Shown: positions 31,169-42,031 of the stretch, one piece after another
How positions within the stretch are numbered: the stretch's first letter is position 1
Layout of the letters: each line of letters begins with the position of its first letter
Source of the DNA: Parietichytrium sp. I65-24A
Taxonomy: Eukaryota > Sar > Bigyra > Thraustochytrida > Thraustochytriidae
DNA length: 64,000 bases
Assembly (NCBI GenBank): GCA_012862575.1
Contig: BLSF01000045.1
Coordinates: 49,109 to 113,108, forward strand
Direction of reading: 5' to 3'
The notes under the pieces: generated by a model
Databases searched by the model: none
What the model saw: only the letters and a program-made list of their open reading frames with translations
What the model was told of the DNA's origin: nothing
Made by a program: the position numbers and the translations under genes

Positions 31169-32621
31169 CTAGCATGCTTCAATTGGTTCCTCGTTCTGGC
31201 TGATGGGCGTTGGCGAGGCGGGAGCTTGCCTGCGAGCGGAGCTTTCCTCCTCGCCATCAACATTCTCCTTGCCGTCAATACTCTCGTCCCCATCACCGTC
31301 TTCGTCGGAGGATGCAAACTCGATTTTTCGGGATTTATTCGATAATGCGGCCGCCTGCTGGTCCTCCGCTTTGTTGTCGCAGAAGCGGAAGAGAGAGCTG
31401 AATTTACGCTTCAAAATATTGGTTCGGCTCTGCTCCTCCTCGCTCTCGCCTTTGCGCTGGGACAATACACCGGCCAGGTCTTCAAGCTCTTGATTTTCGC
31501 CAGCATCGTCCCGAATTTCGCTGCAATCTTCCTCGCTATCCGAAGAGTTCCGATGCGCTTCTTCATCCGAGTCTTCCGCAGGGTTTTCCTCCGCGTCGGA
31601 TGCCTTTGGCCGCGCTGCGCGAGTTGCAACATCTTTCTGCGGGCTTTCGGCTGGATTCTCACTTTGTGAAGGAGCCTTGGTTTCGCAGTCCTGGCCTGTC
31701 TCCATAACTGTGTCTTGCTGAGCTAACCCTGCTAACGCTGCCGCGGCTTGCTCCGCTGGTTCCCTATCATTCACTTCTTCTTCTTCTTCTCCAGAACTAA
31801 TCTGTTCGTCATCGTCGCTGTCTGAGATGCTTACCTCGTCTCGAGGCTTGGTTTCATAGTTTGGTGTTGTTGTGCGACGATGAGACCCTTGAGTTGAAGG
31901 AGAGCTGTGAGGGCCACGGCCTTTGCTCGCTTCACTCTCCTTGTGCTCCTCTTCAGGGACGAGGCTGCATCCATTCTGCTCTTGAGTCAAAGCCAGATTC
32001 TTCTGCAAGGACTCGAAGAGGCTTTTCAGCTGTATGTCGCAGTACTTTCCGACAATACTGGATATTTTGACCGCCAGTATGCTAATTTCGGTCTGGCGAT
32101 CAATAAGTGTTTGTGGCTGCGGAACCGGCGTCACCAGTGTAGTGGGGGGCGGTGACACTTCCTTTGCAGCTTCTTCCCTGACACAAAAGATAAAGGAAGC
32201 AGCGCTCATTCCGGATGCTGGATCCCCAAAGTCAACGCGGTCACCGTGCTGGAGTCTGCACCTCGTGCCAGACTTGACGCGAGAAAAGTTGATGTACTGC
32301 ATGTCCACAAATGTCGTCAGCCTTTGCGTTCGCTCAACTCAACCAGGCATTTCCGAGACAACTTACCACACCATTGTTCGACTTTAGGTCGGTGATGTAC
32401 CACTCCGACTTGAAGCTTCCGATGCGAGCGTGCCTTCTGGAAATGGACTTCCACCGTTCACACCGAATTCCCACAGCCCTCAGCTTTTCATTCTCCTCCA
32501 GCATTGGCATCACGGGAAATCCTCTGCACAGCAAGACGTCATACTTGGCGCTCAGCGGCACTCTCTCCGGCGTCGCTTTGCCTTGTCCGGTCACAAACGA
32601 AAGTAGCTCCGCAGTCGACAT
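31169..32621 (-). CDS. FHA-domain protein with acidic tail (two exons)
   Basis: Exons 32621-32367 and 32296-31169 join to 460 aa; the 70-nt intron is GT-AG and the join gives the diagnostic FHA strand SNNGVYINFSRV. The N-terminal 125 residues are a complete forkhead-associated domain: YDVLLCRGF, the phosphothreonine-contacting SISRRHARI, SNNG and LQHGDRVDFG. The rest is disordered, with Ser/Glu/Asp-rich stretches (SDSDDDEQISSGEEEEE) and a short basic/aromatic patch KRKFSSLFRFC near residue 370. FHA plus an acidic tail is seen in DNA-damage adaptors and other nuclear scaffold proteins, and a nuclear phosphopeptide-binding role is likely. No BRCT, kinase or RING domain is visible, so the exact orthologue is open. 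Confidence 0.85.
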
Positions 32622-34823
32622 TGTTCCCTTTCGTGCTTATTTCTTCCCGCAGAAACCTCACCTAATCAAGAATGCAAACAGTTCTCCAAGAACCTTCACA
32701 CCAGCTTTGCGAACTAAACCAAAGAAAAGAAAGAACGTTCAAGCTACTCAAGTCCCAAAATGGCATTCAAATACTTTGACAGCTTGGATCTGATTTCGCT
32801 TCTCCCTCTTCGCATTAGGGGACTGCCGCCTTCCAATTGACAGACTTCGTTCGCTGCCGATTTGCTAGTGCACTCTCACATATTGTCACACATTGTTACA
32901 CATAGTGATTGTGAGAGAAACCGCGGATCGCGCGCATTTTTCAACAACATTTTGTAGTCTCGAGACAATCATCATTCAATCTTCGTCGTCGTTTTGCAAC
33001 AAAGAACTGCGTTCGCTACTAACTGTCAGTCCCAGTTCTTCTAAATTCTAAATTCTAAATTCTAAAATCAAAGAAGCATACTTTTTTTTCCTTTTTAAAA
33101 AAAAGAAATTAGAGTGCAAACCAGACGTTTTCATGACGAGACAGCGTTGCTAGTGTGAGGCTTCTTTTACATCATGCGCTGTTTGTTGCTGTTGTTATTT
33201 GCTTTTCTTCTGTGCAACTGTCGGCGAAAGTTGGGGTTCGTTGTGCGCAGACGAGCTATGCGTGGTTAGCTTTTACCGGTAGTCGGTTGCGCAGAACCGT
33301 GGAACCCATTTCAAACTGAATGCGTTCCTCTGTTCGAAAAATATTCCTGGCGAATACGAGGATACGCGAATATTCGGATGTAGTAGTCGTGTTCTCTTGT
33401 TCAGTGTGCACAGTTTGAGTGCTTTGCTGCCTGAAACATAGCAGTCGGTTAACGAAAGATAGGAAACACTTTGGCATCGTCAAGATAGATGGACCAATGA
33501 GCGCACACTGATTTGTGCGGCTCTCATAGCGCTCATAACTTACACAACTTAGTGAAACGAACAGCACAAGCTCGAGAGAGTTGGTCTGTTTCTCGACGTT
33601 TTTTTTTGAGCTGTTCTGGTTTTTCTGAACTCTGAATGAAGGAGAGAAGCAAGTTAGGCACTTACGCTTCCCACTTTTTCACTTTGTCACTTCGCACTTT
33701 CTATTCTTTCGCATTCCAACAACTGAATTCTGAATTCTGATTTCACTGTTGATCATAAACTGAATTCAGAAACAGATTTTCGTTTGTGTCCGGGAGTGTC
33801 CAATCTCCTTCCAGTAGCCACATTAATACTGCTAGAGCATATGCTATGTATTTTCTATAGCTTGCATAGTGTAAGTATACAGATTGCCAGGCTTGAGCAG
33901 GTTCTAGTATAAAACTTGATTGGTGCTATACCCCTTCACTCTTTGAGTCTCACTCCTCTTCTACAGCACCTCCTACGCTTCCTCCTTACCGCTCACTCAC
34001 TCGCACACATAACAGTCCAGTGTAACACACCTCTCAGCTAACACATTCTATAGAAGTGGGATTAACATTCCGTATCTCCTTCCTTACGTTGTGCACTACC
34101 CTTTACATAGGTGGACTACACTTCACTAACCGCACATCGGTACGACCATCCTACTCCGCCACTACGCAAGACTAGCCTTTAGAAAGTAGCCACCAGTATC
34201 ATAAAACTCGGCTAGAATGCGATACACCACACCGCGAACTGTGCGCGACGTCTATGCACAAATCGCGCTTGGCTTAGGGGCAACTATGTGGAAGCTGTGG
34301 AAATGATGTGCACTCTCTCTCTCTCTCTCTTCTGACTCTCTCTCTCTCTCTCTCTCAATCAGTCACCCACCCACCTATTCACTCGCAGACACAAGTACTT
34401 AGCGAGGACAGCGAGAGAGCACAGTTAGTGTACTCGAGTACACTACAGTGGACAGTGGACAGTGGTCAGTGGTCAGTGGTCGACATTGCTGCTGTGGTGT
34501 AGTTTTGTGTGGTTGTGTGGTTTGTGTACGAACGCACAGTTGGTGCATCGCGAGGAACGTCGAGCGTCGGAGTGCCATTTCTTGTTTGCTGTATGCTGAG
34601 GAATTGAAATTGCGGAGGCGCAAAGCTCCAAGGCGTGCGTAGCGAAATTGACGAGCGGATTTTGATTGGTGAGGACAGTGAAAAAGTTGCCAAAAAGTTG
34701 ATCGGGTTGATTTGGTTGACCGGACTAGTGGTGGAGACCATCGGCATTCTCGACTTTGTGTGTGTGTTGCTGAGCGAGGCTTTGCGAAGAGGACGGGTTG
34801 TGGTGAGCTCGAGCCACTGAAAC
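32622..34823. other. Gene-poor divergent region
   Basis: About 2.2 kb between the FHA gene (-) and the REEP gene (+). It includes TAAATTC repeats (33038-33066), a GAATTC array (33723-33769), CT-rich runs near 34312-34358 and a GTGGACA-type direct repeat (34449-34480). No coding region or RNA gene is supported. Confidence 0.55.
33723..33769. repeat. GAATTC heptamer array (short)
   Basis: Two CTGAATT units, a short spacer and a further CTGAATTCAG. Related to the arrays at 20666 and 40435. Confidence 0.7.
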
Positions 34824-35444
34824 ATGGGAAGAAGATCGTCGGTAGAAAGCTACGATACAGACGATGGTGACGCGTCGTCGCGCAGCGGAGGCATCATGTC
34901 GATGGAAGAGGTGCAGTACAAGGTGGCCCGCTTCCAGAAAGCGCTGAAGCGGTCTTTGCCGAGCGCAAAGGAGATCAAGTCCCAGCGCAAGGTGATGAAG
35001 CGTTCTTACAAGACTTTTCTCAAGGCTCTTAATCAAGCCGAGTGGTTGGATGACGTGGAGGACCGCGCCAACGTGCCTCGACTTTGGCTGTTTTACATGT
35101 TTGTCGCCTTCTTGGGGGCCATTTCCATCGTGTCATTTTTTGTCAAGTTTATGGGGATATTTATGACCCGCTTCCTCGGCTTCTTGTACCCGACATATGC
35201 ATCCATCAAGGCAATCATTTCAGAGAGAAAGGACGACGACACGCAGTGGCTCATGTACTGGGTAGTTTATGCAGCGTTTGCCTTGTTTGAGCAGATTGCA
35301 CTGGAGCAAAGCAAAATTCTGCCGATCTACTTTTCCGTTAAAATGACGGTGCTCTTGTGGTGCCAGTTCGCTTATGGAGCGGAGTTCCTGTACAAAATCC
35401 TCATCAAGCCTTTTGCCCTTGCTTTCAAAGCCATCTCCGGCTAA
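34824..35444 (+). CDS. REEP/Yop1/HVA22 family ER-shaping protein
   Basis: 206 aa, intronless, starting ATGGGAAG. TB2/DP1/HVA22 proteins insert hydrophobic hairpins in ER tubules to bend the membrane. Residues 1-80 are charged and helical (KRSLPSAKEIKSQRK). Membrane-inserted stretches run at about 83-125, 136-156 and 165-195. The family signature is clear: LGFLYPTYASIKAI, then DDTQWLMYWVVYAAFALFEQI, then YFSVKMTVLLWCQFAYGAEFLY. The longer N-terminal region, compared with yeast Yop1 (180 aa), starts with a Ser/Asp-rich tail that may be phosphorylated. Downstream DNA is a separate region with an ACAATG repeat. Confidence 0.9.
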   Translation: MGRRSSVESYDTDDGDASSRSGGIMSMEEVQYKVARFQKALKRSLPSAKEIKSQRKVMKRSYKTFLKALNQAEWLDDVEDRANVPRLWLFYMFVAFLGAISIVSFFVKFMGIFMTRFLGFLYPTYASIKAIISERKDDDTQWLMYWVVYAAFALFEQIALEQSKILPIYFSVKMTVLLWCQFAYGAEFLYKILIKPFALAFKAISG

Positions 35445-35803
35445 CGTCGACGCTGCATTTCCGCATTTTACCACGGTTTTTTTCGCAAGCGTTGCTGCTG
35501 CGAACGGCTCAATCTAGATCATAATGCGGCGAGCTGGTGACCACTCAAAGAACGGCAAGCTTTGAGGACCTGCTCGCCCATCTCGTGTTTATGACAAATA
35601 CATATTGTTTCTTTCCAAGGAATCACTTCATTCTGTTTACTCGTTATTTCTAATTGCTTTCGCAAGAGAAAAAAAACCGAGCGAAACATAAATCCACGTT
35701 CACGTATTTCATACCTCGTTGGAGTGGCTCTGGATTTCTTGGCGACGTAACTCGAGGGGTCTGTGCTTTTGAAGTCGCCGATGGCCGACTTCCACAACAA
35801 GCA

Positions 35804-35850
35804 ACAATGACAATGACAATGACAATGACAATGACAATGACAATGACAAT
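35804..35850. repeat. ACAATG hexamer microsatellite
   Basis: About eight tandem ACAATG hexamers. The same unit forms a longer tract at 36737-36825, right of the contig junction. Confidence 0.9.
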
Positions 35851-36062
35851 GTCCCTTCTTTGTCACATTCACAGAACTTGCATGCGCAGAATCTGTATGA
35901 ATCTTCAGCCAGCTCGGGGGGTGCACAGTACTAGCTAGTATGTACTAGTACCAAGTTTCCAGTTCCTACACCAGATTAAGCAAGTCTGCGTGCTTCGGCT
36001 CTAAGTGAACTTCAAGCCACTAAACTAACATGTAAACAAACCCTATCGGGAAGTGCGGGAAG

Positions 36063-36735
36063 TTGGGTAAAAGTTCGACATGCGTCAACAGTGGAGACGG
36101 ACTCTGGCTGAGAAGCGCGGTCGGCGAGGGCGATTTGGTTCAAAGAAAGCGTGACGAGGAAGGGAAAAGCGAGAGTGTCAAGGTCATTCAAGGTCATTGC
36201 CACACGTGGACGCGCGAGAGCGATGGGGAAAGGAAGTTTCGCCCGCGGAGAAAAGGGTGGAAGAGTTGCCCCAAAGGGTGCTTCGGGCCATTGCAAGATG
36301 AAATGAAGGCAGAGGAAGTCTTGGCCGGAGCGAAGTCTTCAGTAGAAGACGAAAGCAGGGATGGCCTTCCGGCTCGGCCGCTTTCACTAAAGCTCGAGGA
36401 GTCATCATCGGATCTCAGTGGTGCAGGAGGCCAAGCATCATCTTCTGCTTCAAGTTCCAACGAAAAAAGAGACTCTCTCAAAAGCGAAATCCAATCTCCT
36501 GAAGTTGAGCTGCAGAATTTCGCCGTAATGTTCTCGATGACCCCACCTCGCACTCCCGTGTTGACTGGTCGGTCGCCGGTGCAATTGGCGAAGTTCGTTG
36601 CTGACCACGAACATTATCAGGAGCTATGTCGGTCAATTTCGGAGGGGGGGGTTTCCGGGCGTTCCATGTATGATTGCTTGAATCGTGATGATCGAGAATA
36701 CATCAGGAGTCAGGTCTCAATGCGGAAGTGGCTAA
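36063..36735 (+). pseudogene. Truncated copy of the unrecognised gene at 37044
   Basis: Aligns to 36873-37545 at roughly 90-95% identity and stops at the N at 36736. Relative to the right copy it has a net 10-bp insertion near 36185-36205, a 1-bp deletion near 36290 and an in-frame 15-bp insertion near 36470. Reading from the ATG that aligns with 37044, the copy runs into TGA after about 28 codons, although a parallel frame is restored after the second indel. Amino-acid changes also occur later (for example HEHYQE versus HEFYQE). It is either an allele on the other haplotype, a diverged paralogue, or a fragment cut by assembly. Confidence 0.5.
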
Positions 36736-36736
36736 N
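36736..36736. other. Single-N contig junction
   Basis: Lone N between GTGGCTAA (the left copy of the unrecognised gene) and an ACAATG microsatellite. The sequence on both sides is a near-duplicate, so the contigs probably overlap. Confidence 0.85.
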
Positions 36737-36825
36737 CAATGACAATGACAATGACAATGACAATGACAATGACAATGACAATGACAATGACAATGACAAT
36801 GATAATGACAATAATGACAATAACA
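36737..36825. repeat. ACAATG/ACAATA microsatellite at contig start
   Basis: About fourteen tandem units starting right after the junction, decaying to ACAATA at the right end. The Asp-Asn repeat it would encode is not treated as a gene. Confidence 0.9.
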
Positions 36826-37043
36826 ATGCGTAAACAAATCCTATCGGGGAGCACGTCGAGCACGTCGGGGAGTTGGGGAATTTTGCGCTGGAAAAGTTCG
36901 TAGTACCTGGTACTCTACTTGCGTATGTGTCGACAGTGGAGACGGACTCGGTCGGCGAGGGCGATTTGAGTCAAAGAAAGCGTGACGAGGAAGGGAAAAG
37001 CGAGAGTGTCAAGGTCGTTTCCACACGTGGACGCGCGAGAGCG

Positions 37044-38198
37044 ATGGGGAAAGGAAGTTTCGCCCGCGGAGAAAAGGGGGGAAGAGTTGCCCGAAAGGGT
37101 GCTTCCGGCCTTTGCAAGAGTGAAATAAAGGCAGAGGAAGTCTTGGCCGGAGCGAAGTCTTCAGTAGAAGACGAAAGCAGGGATGGCCTTCCGGCTCGGC
37201 CGCTTTCACTAAAGCTCGAGGAGTCATCATCGGATCTCAGTGGTGCAGGAGGCCAAGCATCTTCTTCTGCTTCAAGTTCCAACGAAAAAAGAGAAATCCA
37301 ATCTCCTGAAGTTGAGGTGCAGAATTTCGCCATAATGTTCTCGATGACCCCACCTCGCACTCCCGTGTTGACTGGTCGGTCGCCGGTGCAGTTGGCGAAG
37401 TTCGTTGCTGACCACGAATTTTATCAGGAGCTATGTCGGTCGATTTCGAAGGGGGGGGTTTCCGGGCGTTCCATGTATTCTTGCTTGAATGGTGATGATC
37501 AATGCTACATCAGGACACAGGTCTCAATGCGGAAGTGGCTAACAAGTGTGGAGGACGGAAGCAAACCCTTTTGCGTGAAAGACATAGTCTTTTTAAACCG
37601 CATCTCTGATGAAGACATTCGAGAGATGGCGAAAAGTGACTATGACACCCTTCGAATGAATGAGGCAGTGTGGGAAGAAGCGAGCGAGGAGTTGGTACCG
37701 TTGTTGCGATGCGTTTTGATCAATTCCTCCCAAGAAGACACTGGGGTGGGAATTGCTGCGGATGTAATAGGTGATGTGGTCAATTACTTGTTTAACAAAG
37801 GCATTGGCACCGTCAGCGATTTTGTCGAAGGTCTGCTGGACACCTATCCTGATGATATCTTGGAGGAAAAAATGAAAACCCTTGTGGCAGAACTGGGCCT
37901 AGAATACAAGCTGGGTGCATTCCAGAAGAAATTCAGGAAGCTTGAGAAGGAGAACCTTCCGAAATTTGTCAAAAGATGGCTTCTACTTGCATTTTGGCTC
38001 AAATCACAGAAGCCAACCGACAGCGGCTTCCAGATATTTGACAAAGCAAGGAAGGCTCTTAGGCCAACTTCGAGAACTGACGACAGCATTCGCAGTGAAG
38101 GGGAGTCGCGAAGGTCGTCTGGCCGTCGGAGAAAGAATGGCAGCAAGAAACGCGCGGCAGCTTCGTTGACTTCACCAATGAAGCGGATAAAATACTAG
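37044..38198 (+). CDS. Unrecognised nuclear-looking protein
   Basis: 384 aa from the first ATG in frame; the frame is open upstream to about 36873 without an ATG, so a 5' exon is possible. The N-terminal third is basic then Ser/Glu-rich (LKLEESSSDLSGAGGQ) and probably disordered. A conserved block reads FSMTPPRTPVLTGRSPVQL, with two Ser/Thr-Pro sites. Residues about 155-335 are helical without recognised motifs (for example FCVKDIVFLNRISDEDI and FNKGIGTVSDFVEGLL). The tail is strongly basic (RRSSGRRRKNGSKKR), resembling a nuclear localisation signal. The helical part has a faint death-domain or PCI-like look, but I cannot assign a fold. The left, junction-truncated copy shows many amino-acid differences, consistent with fast evolution. 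Confidence 0.6.
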   Translation: MGKGSFARGEKGGRVARKGASGLCKSEIKAEEVLAGAKSSVEDESRDGLPARPLSLKLEESSSDLSGAGGQASSSASSSNEKREIQSPEVEVQNFAIMFSMTPPRTPVLTGRSPVQLAKFVADHEFYQELCRSISKGGVSGRSMYSCLNGDDQCYIRTQVSMRKWLTSVEDGSKPFCVKDIVFLNRISDEDIREMAKSDYDTLRMNEAVWEEASEELVPLLRCVLINSSQEDTGVGIAADVIGDVVNYLFNKGIGTVSDFVEGLLDTYPDDILEEKMKTLVAELGLEYKLGAFQKKFRKLEKENLPKFVKRWLLLAFWLKSQKPTDSGFQIFDKARKALRPTSRTDDSIRSEGESRRSSGRRRKNGSKKRAAASLTSPMKRIKY

Positions 38199-39542
38199 AT
38201 CAAATCATCTGGATGCCAGCAACCTGGTCCTTTTGCAAGGAGAGATCTGCATGGGATAAAGACAATTATTACTACGGAAGAACGAACCGGAGTTGACTGT
38301 AAGTGACTTCGCGTTCGCCCTCTATCCTTTGCGATTAGCAGTCATCTCGTCCAATCACCTTGTCTCGAGCTTCATTGAATGAACAAAGCATCTACTCAAT
38401 CTTGTAATTTTCTCCAATTTCAAAGCATCTGCATGGTCAGCTTATCCATTGCTGGGGCCAGCAGTCCGAGAAGACTTTAGAGCTGGCCTCGAACCAGGTG
38501 GACTTTGGTATGAGCCATAGAAGCGGGAGCTAAACAACATTTTCGACGATTTACAACAGTGAATGCTCTCCGCGCGGCCCAGATACCGCTATTTGCCTCT
38601 GTTGGCCTCTGTAGACCAAGCTTCAGAAACCTCAGTGATCTCGAGGAGCATCGCGTTGCGTTGGGTGCGTTGGGATCCTTTGCACCCCTTTGAAACGTCC
38701 ATATGGAAGGCTTCGAATTTGGCCTTCGCTTTTCAAATTTAGATTTCTTCACAAATGCATTTTTTCACAATGCTCCGAAGTGCTTTCGCAGTTTTTGCCG
38801 TGCTTGAGGCGTTTCCTCGATCAGTTTGGCGTACTTTTGCAGCTTGGCGTTTGACACATCCATTCTCCAAAGGTCAGGTCACACCCTTTCACTGTATGCA
38901 TATCTGCTGTGCACTGTCTATCGCTTAGCTCTTGTTTGGAGATGCCGAGCCTTGAGCGTTTCCTTTTGAAAGGTGCCCAAGTAGCATGGCAGAGGTAGAG
39001 AGGTTGAAAGAAAGCAAGATCGAGCTCGCTCGTCCCGGCGTTCCCGGCAGCCGACACAACTTGCATTAACGGTAAGATTAGAACCAACAGCACTCATTTC
39101 TTTCGTTTTCGAAGCAGTAAGGAAGCGGAAGAGGCGTACGGGTGTGAAATGAAACAAGTTGAAGTCATAGCTAGACTCTCAGGCCATCATCAATCCTTAA
39201 TCCTTCACCCTTCATCTCTCAAACCTCTTATATCCACACGTCCCAACTCTTGAGCGCCACTTTCCACCATCCATCTATCCAGCCACTTTCGAGTCCTTTC
39301 CTGAAGCACAAAGCTGCAAGAGATCTTCGCATCCCGCCTCCGCGAGGCATCTGACGACGCATCCCTGCCAGTGACTTCTTTCCTTCCATTTCTTCTTCTT
39401 CTTCTTCTTCTTCTTCTCTATTATCACATTGAGTCATAATCTGCATGGGTAATCTACTTTTACATTGAGTTGGATAATCTGTAGAGCGGACCCGATGTCT
39501 CGCGAAAGTGTAGATAACCAACCGCCTCATGCCGCTTCTTCC

Positions 39543-39582
<40 letters not shown>

Positions 39583-42031
39583 CTCTTTCTCTCTATCTCC
39601 CAAGTCGCCGCACTCCTACCAGGTCACATGGTCACTCCTAAGCGCTTCCAAAACCCCGACGTTAAGAGCTATCCACTCGTTTCTATAGTCTTCACCGGCG
39701 ACCGGTACACACCTCTTCTATGGACGACTAGTAATCTGCGATCCAGTGGAGCGGGGCTACTGAGTTCTATAGATTGCGGTGGGAAAGTCGGTGTGAGGGG
39801 CGGGGGGGAAGTTGACCAATCAGGAGCGGAGATTGCTCGGAGGAGAAGGAAGGGTGAGGGAGAGAGAGGGATAGAGAGGGAGAGAGATGTGAGAAAAGAA
39901 CAGAGAAACAGAGAGAAACAAACAAAGGAAGGACTGAAAGCTTTACTAGAAGGAAGACACTCTTGACGATAAACACTATCAATGACCGCTAAATTTACCG
40001 AGCGATGACTACTACCCCGTTCGTCTAATCCCTCATAAGCCTTTTATAGAAGCTAAACCTGTGCACTAGCACTACTAATGATTACGAGAGCACTCCTAGG
40101 ATGTGCACTACTCTTATCCCTCTTGACTAAGTAAATCTACTGGAGCCTTTGGAGAAGTGGTGTTTTCACACCTCCACTGCCTAGTGTAATCGTTAGCGGC
40201 ACTTTAACCCAAAACTGAGATCTGATACTAAAATTGACTGTTCCAAAACGTATTATTCCAGTCAATTCGATTTTCCTTTGACTGATTGAATCTGATTGAT
40301 CCATCCACATCTCAACGAAAGAAGAAAACAATTGTTGTTCATCGACGGTCGTTTCAAATCCAACTTGCCCTTGTATATGTTCTGTAAAACATAATTTCAA
40401 TGAAACAGTCACGTCATTTCTTGCTCCTTCATCCGAATTCAGAATTCAGAATTCAGAATTCTGTATACTCAAAGATACACGTTCCGGCCAAGCCACGTGA
40501 CCGTGGACCTAAACCAGGGTGCCAGCTCGCAGCGTTTCTAACAGTAAATAAATTACGTCCATCTTAATTATAAAGAACTTGAACGCCGTCGCCGTCATCA
40601 CCGTGGACTCCGTGGACCTCGTGCAGCTCGTGCAGATCTCGGTCGATCGAACTTGTTCACATTCAGCTATCAACAAACAACAATCAACAATCGACAAAGA
40701 ACAACAACAAACGACAAACGACAATCACACCCTCGCGCCAAGCGAGCCCAGCGACTCGAACGCAGTGTCGCTCAGTCGATTGTGGAAAGAAGGTCGAGAG
40801 TGTCGAGAGCATCGAGAGCATCGTGCATAGAGCTCCAACATCGCCAACGCTTTCGCCTTTCATCCCATCGGCAGAGCCATTCCAAGGAGCGAGGGATTGA
40901 GCGAGGGAAGGAGGGCAAGGGGGGGCGCAATTATACTCTCTGTGTGCTGAGTACTCACAACCACTACACTGTCGACCAACTTGAACACTCATTTCATAAA
41001 AACATTTGATTCGATCAAGAACATAGCAAGTGACCAACGTTCACCAAAGCGTCTGCAGTAGTGACAACGTGCACACGCCCAGTCTGAGACTTGGGAGCAC
41101 CTGTAGACTCGGCATAGGCGCTGCATAGGAGGGGGATCCATCGCCGCAATAGCGAGATAGCCAAGTAGCAGGCCGGCTAGGTTTCGCATAGCACACACAC
41201 GAAGAGCTTGGCACAGGCCCAGTTTCTGAGCATTTGGTGAATTTGGTGGAGGCAAAGCAAGGAAGGAAAACCAGCAGAAGTGTATGGACGTTGGACCTGT
41301 CTGGGTCAGTGAATCAAAGAATCAAAGAATCAGTAAATCAGACCGAATCAGTGCGCCCTGGATCCACCACCGGCAGTCAGGCAGGTTTGGTGGGCTGGCG
41401 AAGCAAAGAAAACAAGAGCAAAGCGAATTGCCAAGCAAAACGCAGAGGCTTTGGCGACTTGCAACATCAGCGTTGAGAGTAGAATTCACTGCCAGAAGGC
41501 CACATTGGTTGCACACGTAAATAGGGTACTGAGTACGGAGTAGGCAGGTGGTAGCCGCCGTTCGGGGTTTCCGATTGTGTGCGCACTCCAAGTCTGCGCC
41601 TTTCGCATCGGGAGTGCTTGTGAAGGGGAGAGTGTTGTGACGCTGGTAACTCTCGAGTCCACGAGCCCAAATTCGCCATTTTAGCGAAGTGGATACCATA
41701 GGCGAGCTGCTTTTGGAAGTCGCGGACCAAGAAATCAGGCCTTTCACTGCAACGGAGAGCGCCGAGCAGAGCCCGCTTCCTGATAATCAAGGTGGCAAAA
41801 CCGCACGAGCTCACAAGTACGACCGAATAAATTAAGCGAGCTGTGCTCTCGCTTGTTCGTTCCTTTGGGGTGCACATACACAGATCAGTCTTTGAAGCGG
41901 TTTGTGCCATACACCGCATTCGTTCTCCCCCTCTCTGTCCGCTTTCAACCTGGTTGGCGTCATAAGTCTGCAAGAGCTCGAAGAGGAGCAGATCGGCAAA
42001 AGGCTGGTTGCCCACCTTATTTCGAAGCGAG
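38199..42031. other. Gene-poor region
   Basis: About 3.8 kb without a supported gene. It includes TTC (39392-39418) and TTTC (39548-39590) microsatellites, a purine-rich stretch (39785-39930), a GAATTC array (40435-40462) and the word TAACAGTAAAT near 40541. Open frames on both strands overlap without protein-like features. Confidence 0.5.
40435..40462. repeat. GAATTCA heptamer array
   Basis: Four GAATTCA(G) heptamers, the last ending GAATTCTG, in intergenic DNA. TAACAGTAAAT lies about 80 bp to the right, as it does near the array at 20666. Confidence 0.8.

Larger units (their letters stand above)
35445..37043. other. Region with a duplicated gene fragment and a contig junction
   Basis: Between the REEP gene and the better-preserved copy of the unrecognised gene. 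It holds an ACAATG microsatellite (35804-35850), the left copy of the unrecognised gene (36063-36735), a single N at 36736 and a second ACAATG tract (36737-36825). Nothing else is supported. Confidence 0.55.

Noticed and set aside
36737-36833. Asp-Asn repeat coding frame
   Set aside because: An artefact of the ACAATG microsatellite at a contig start.
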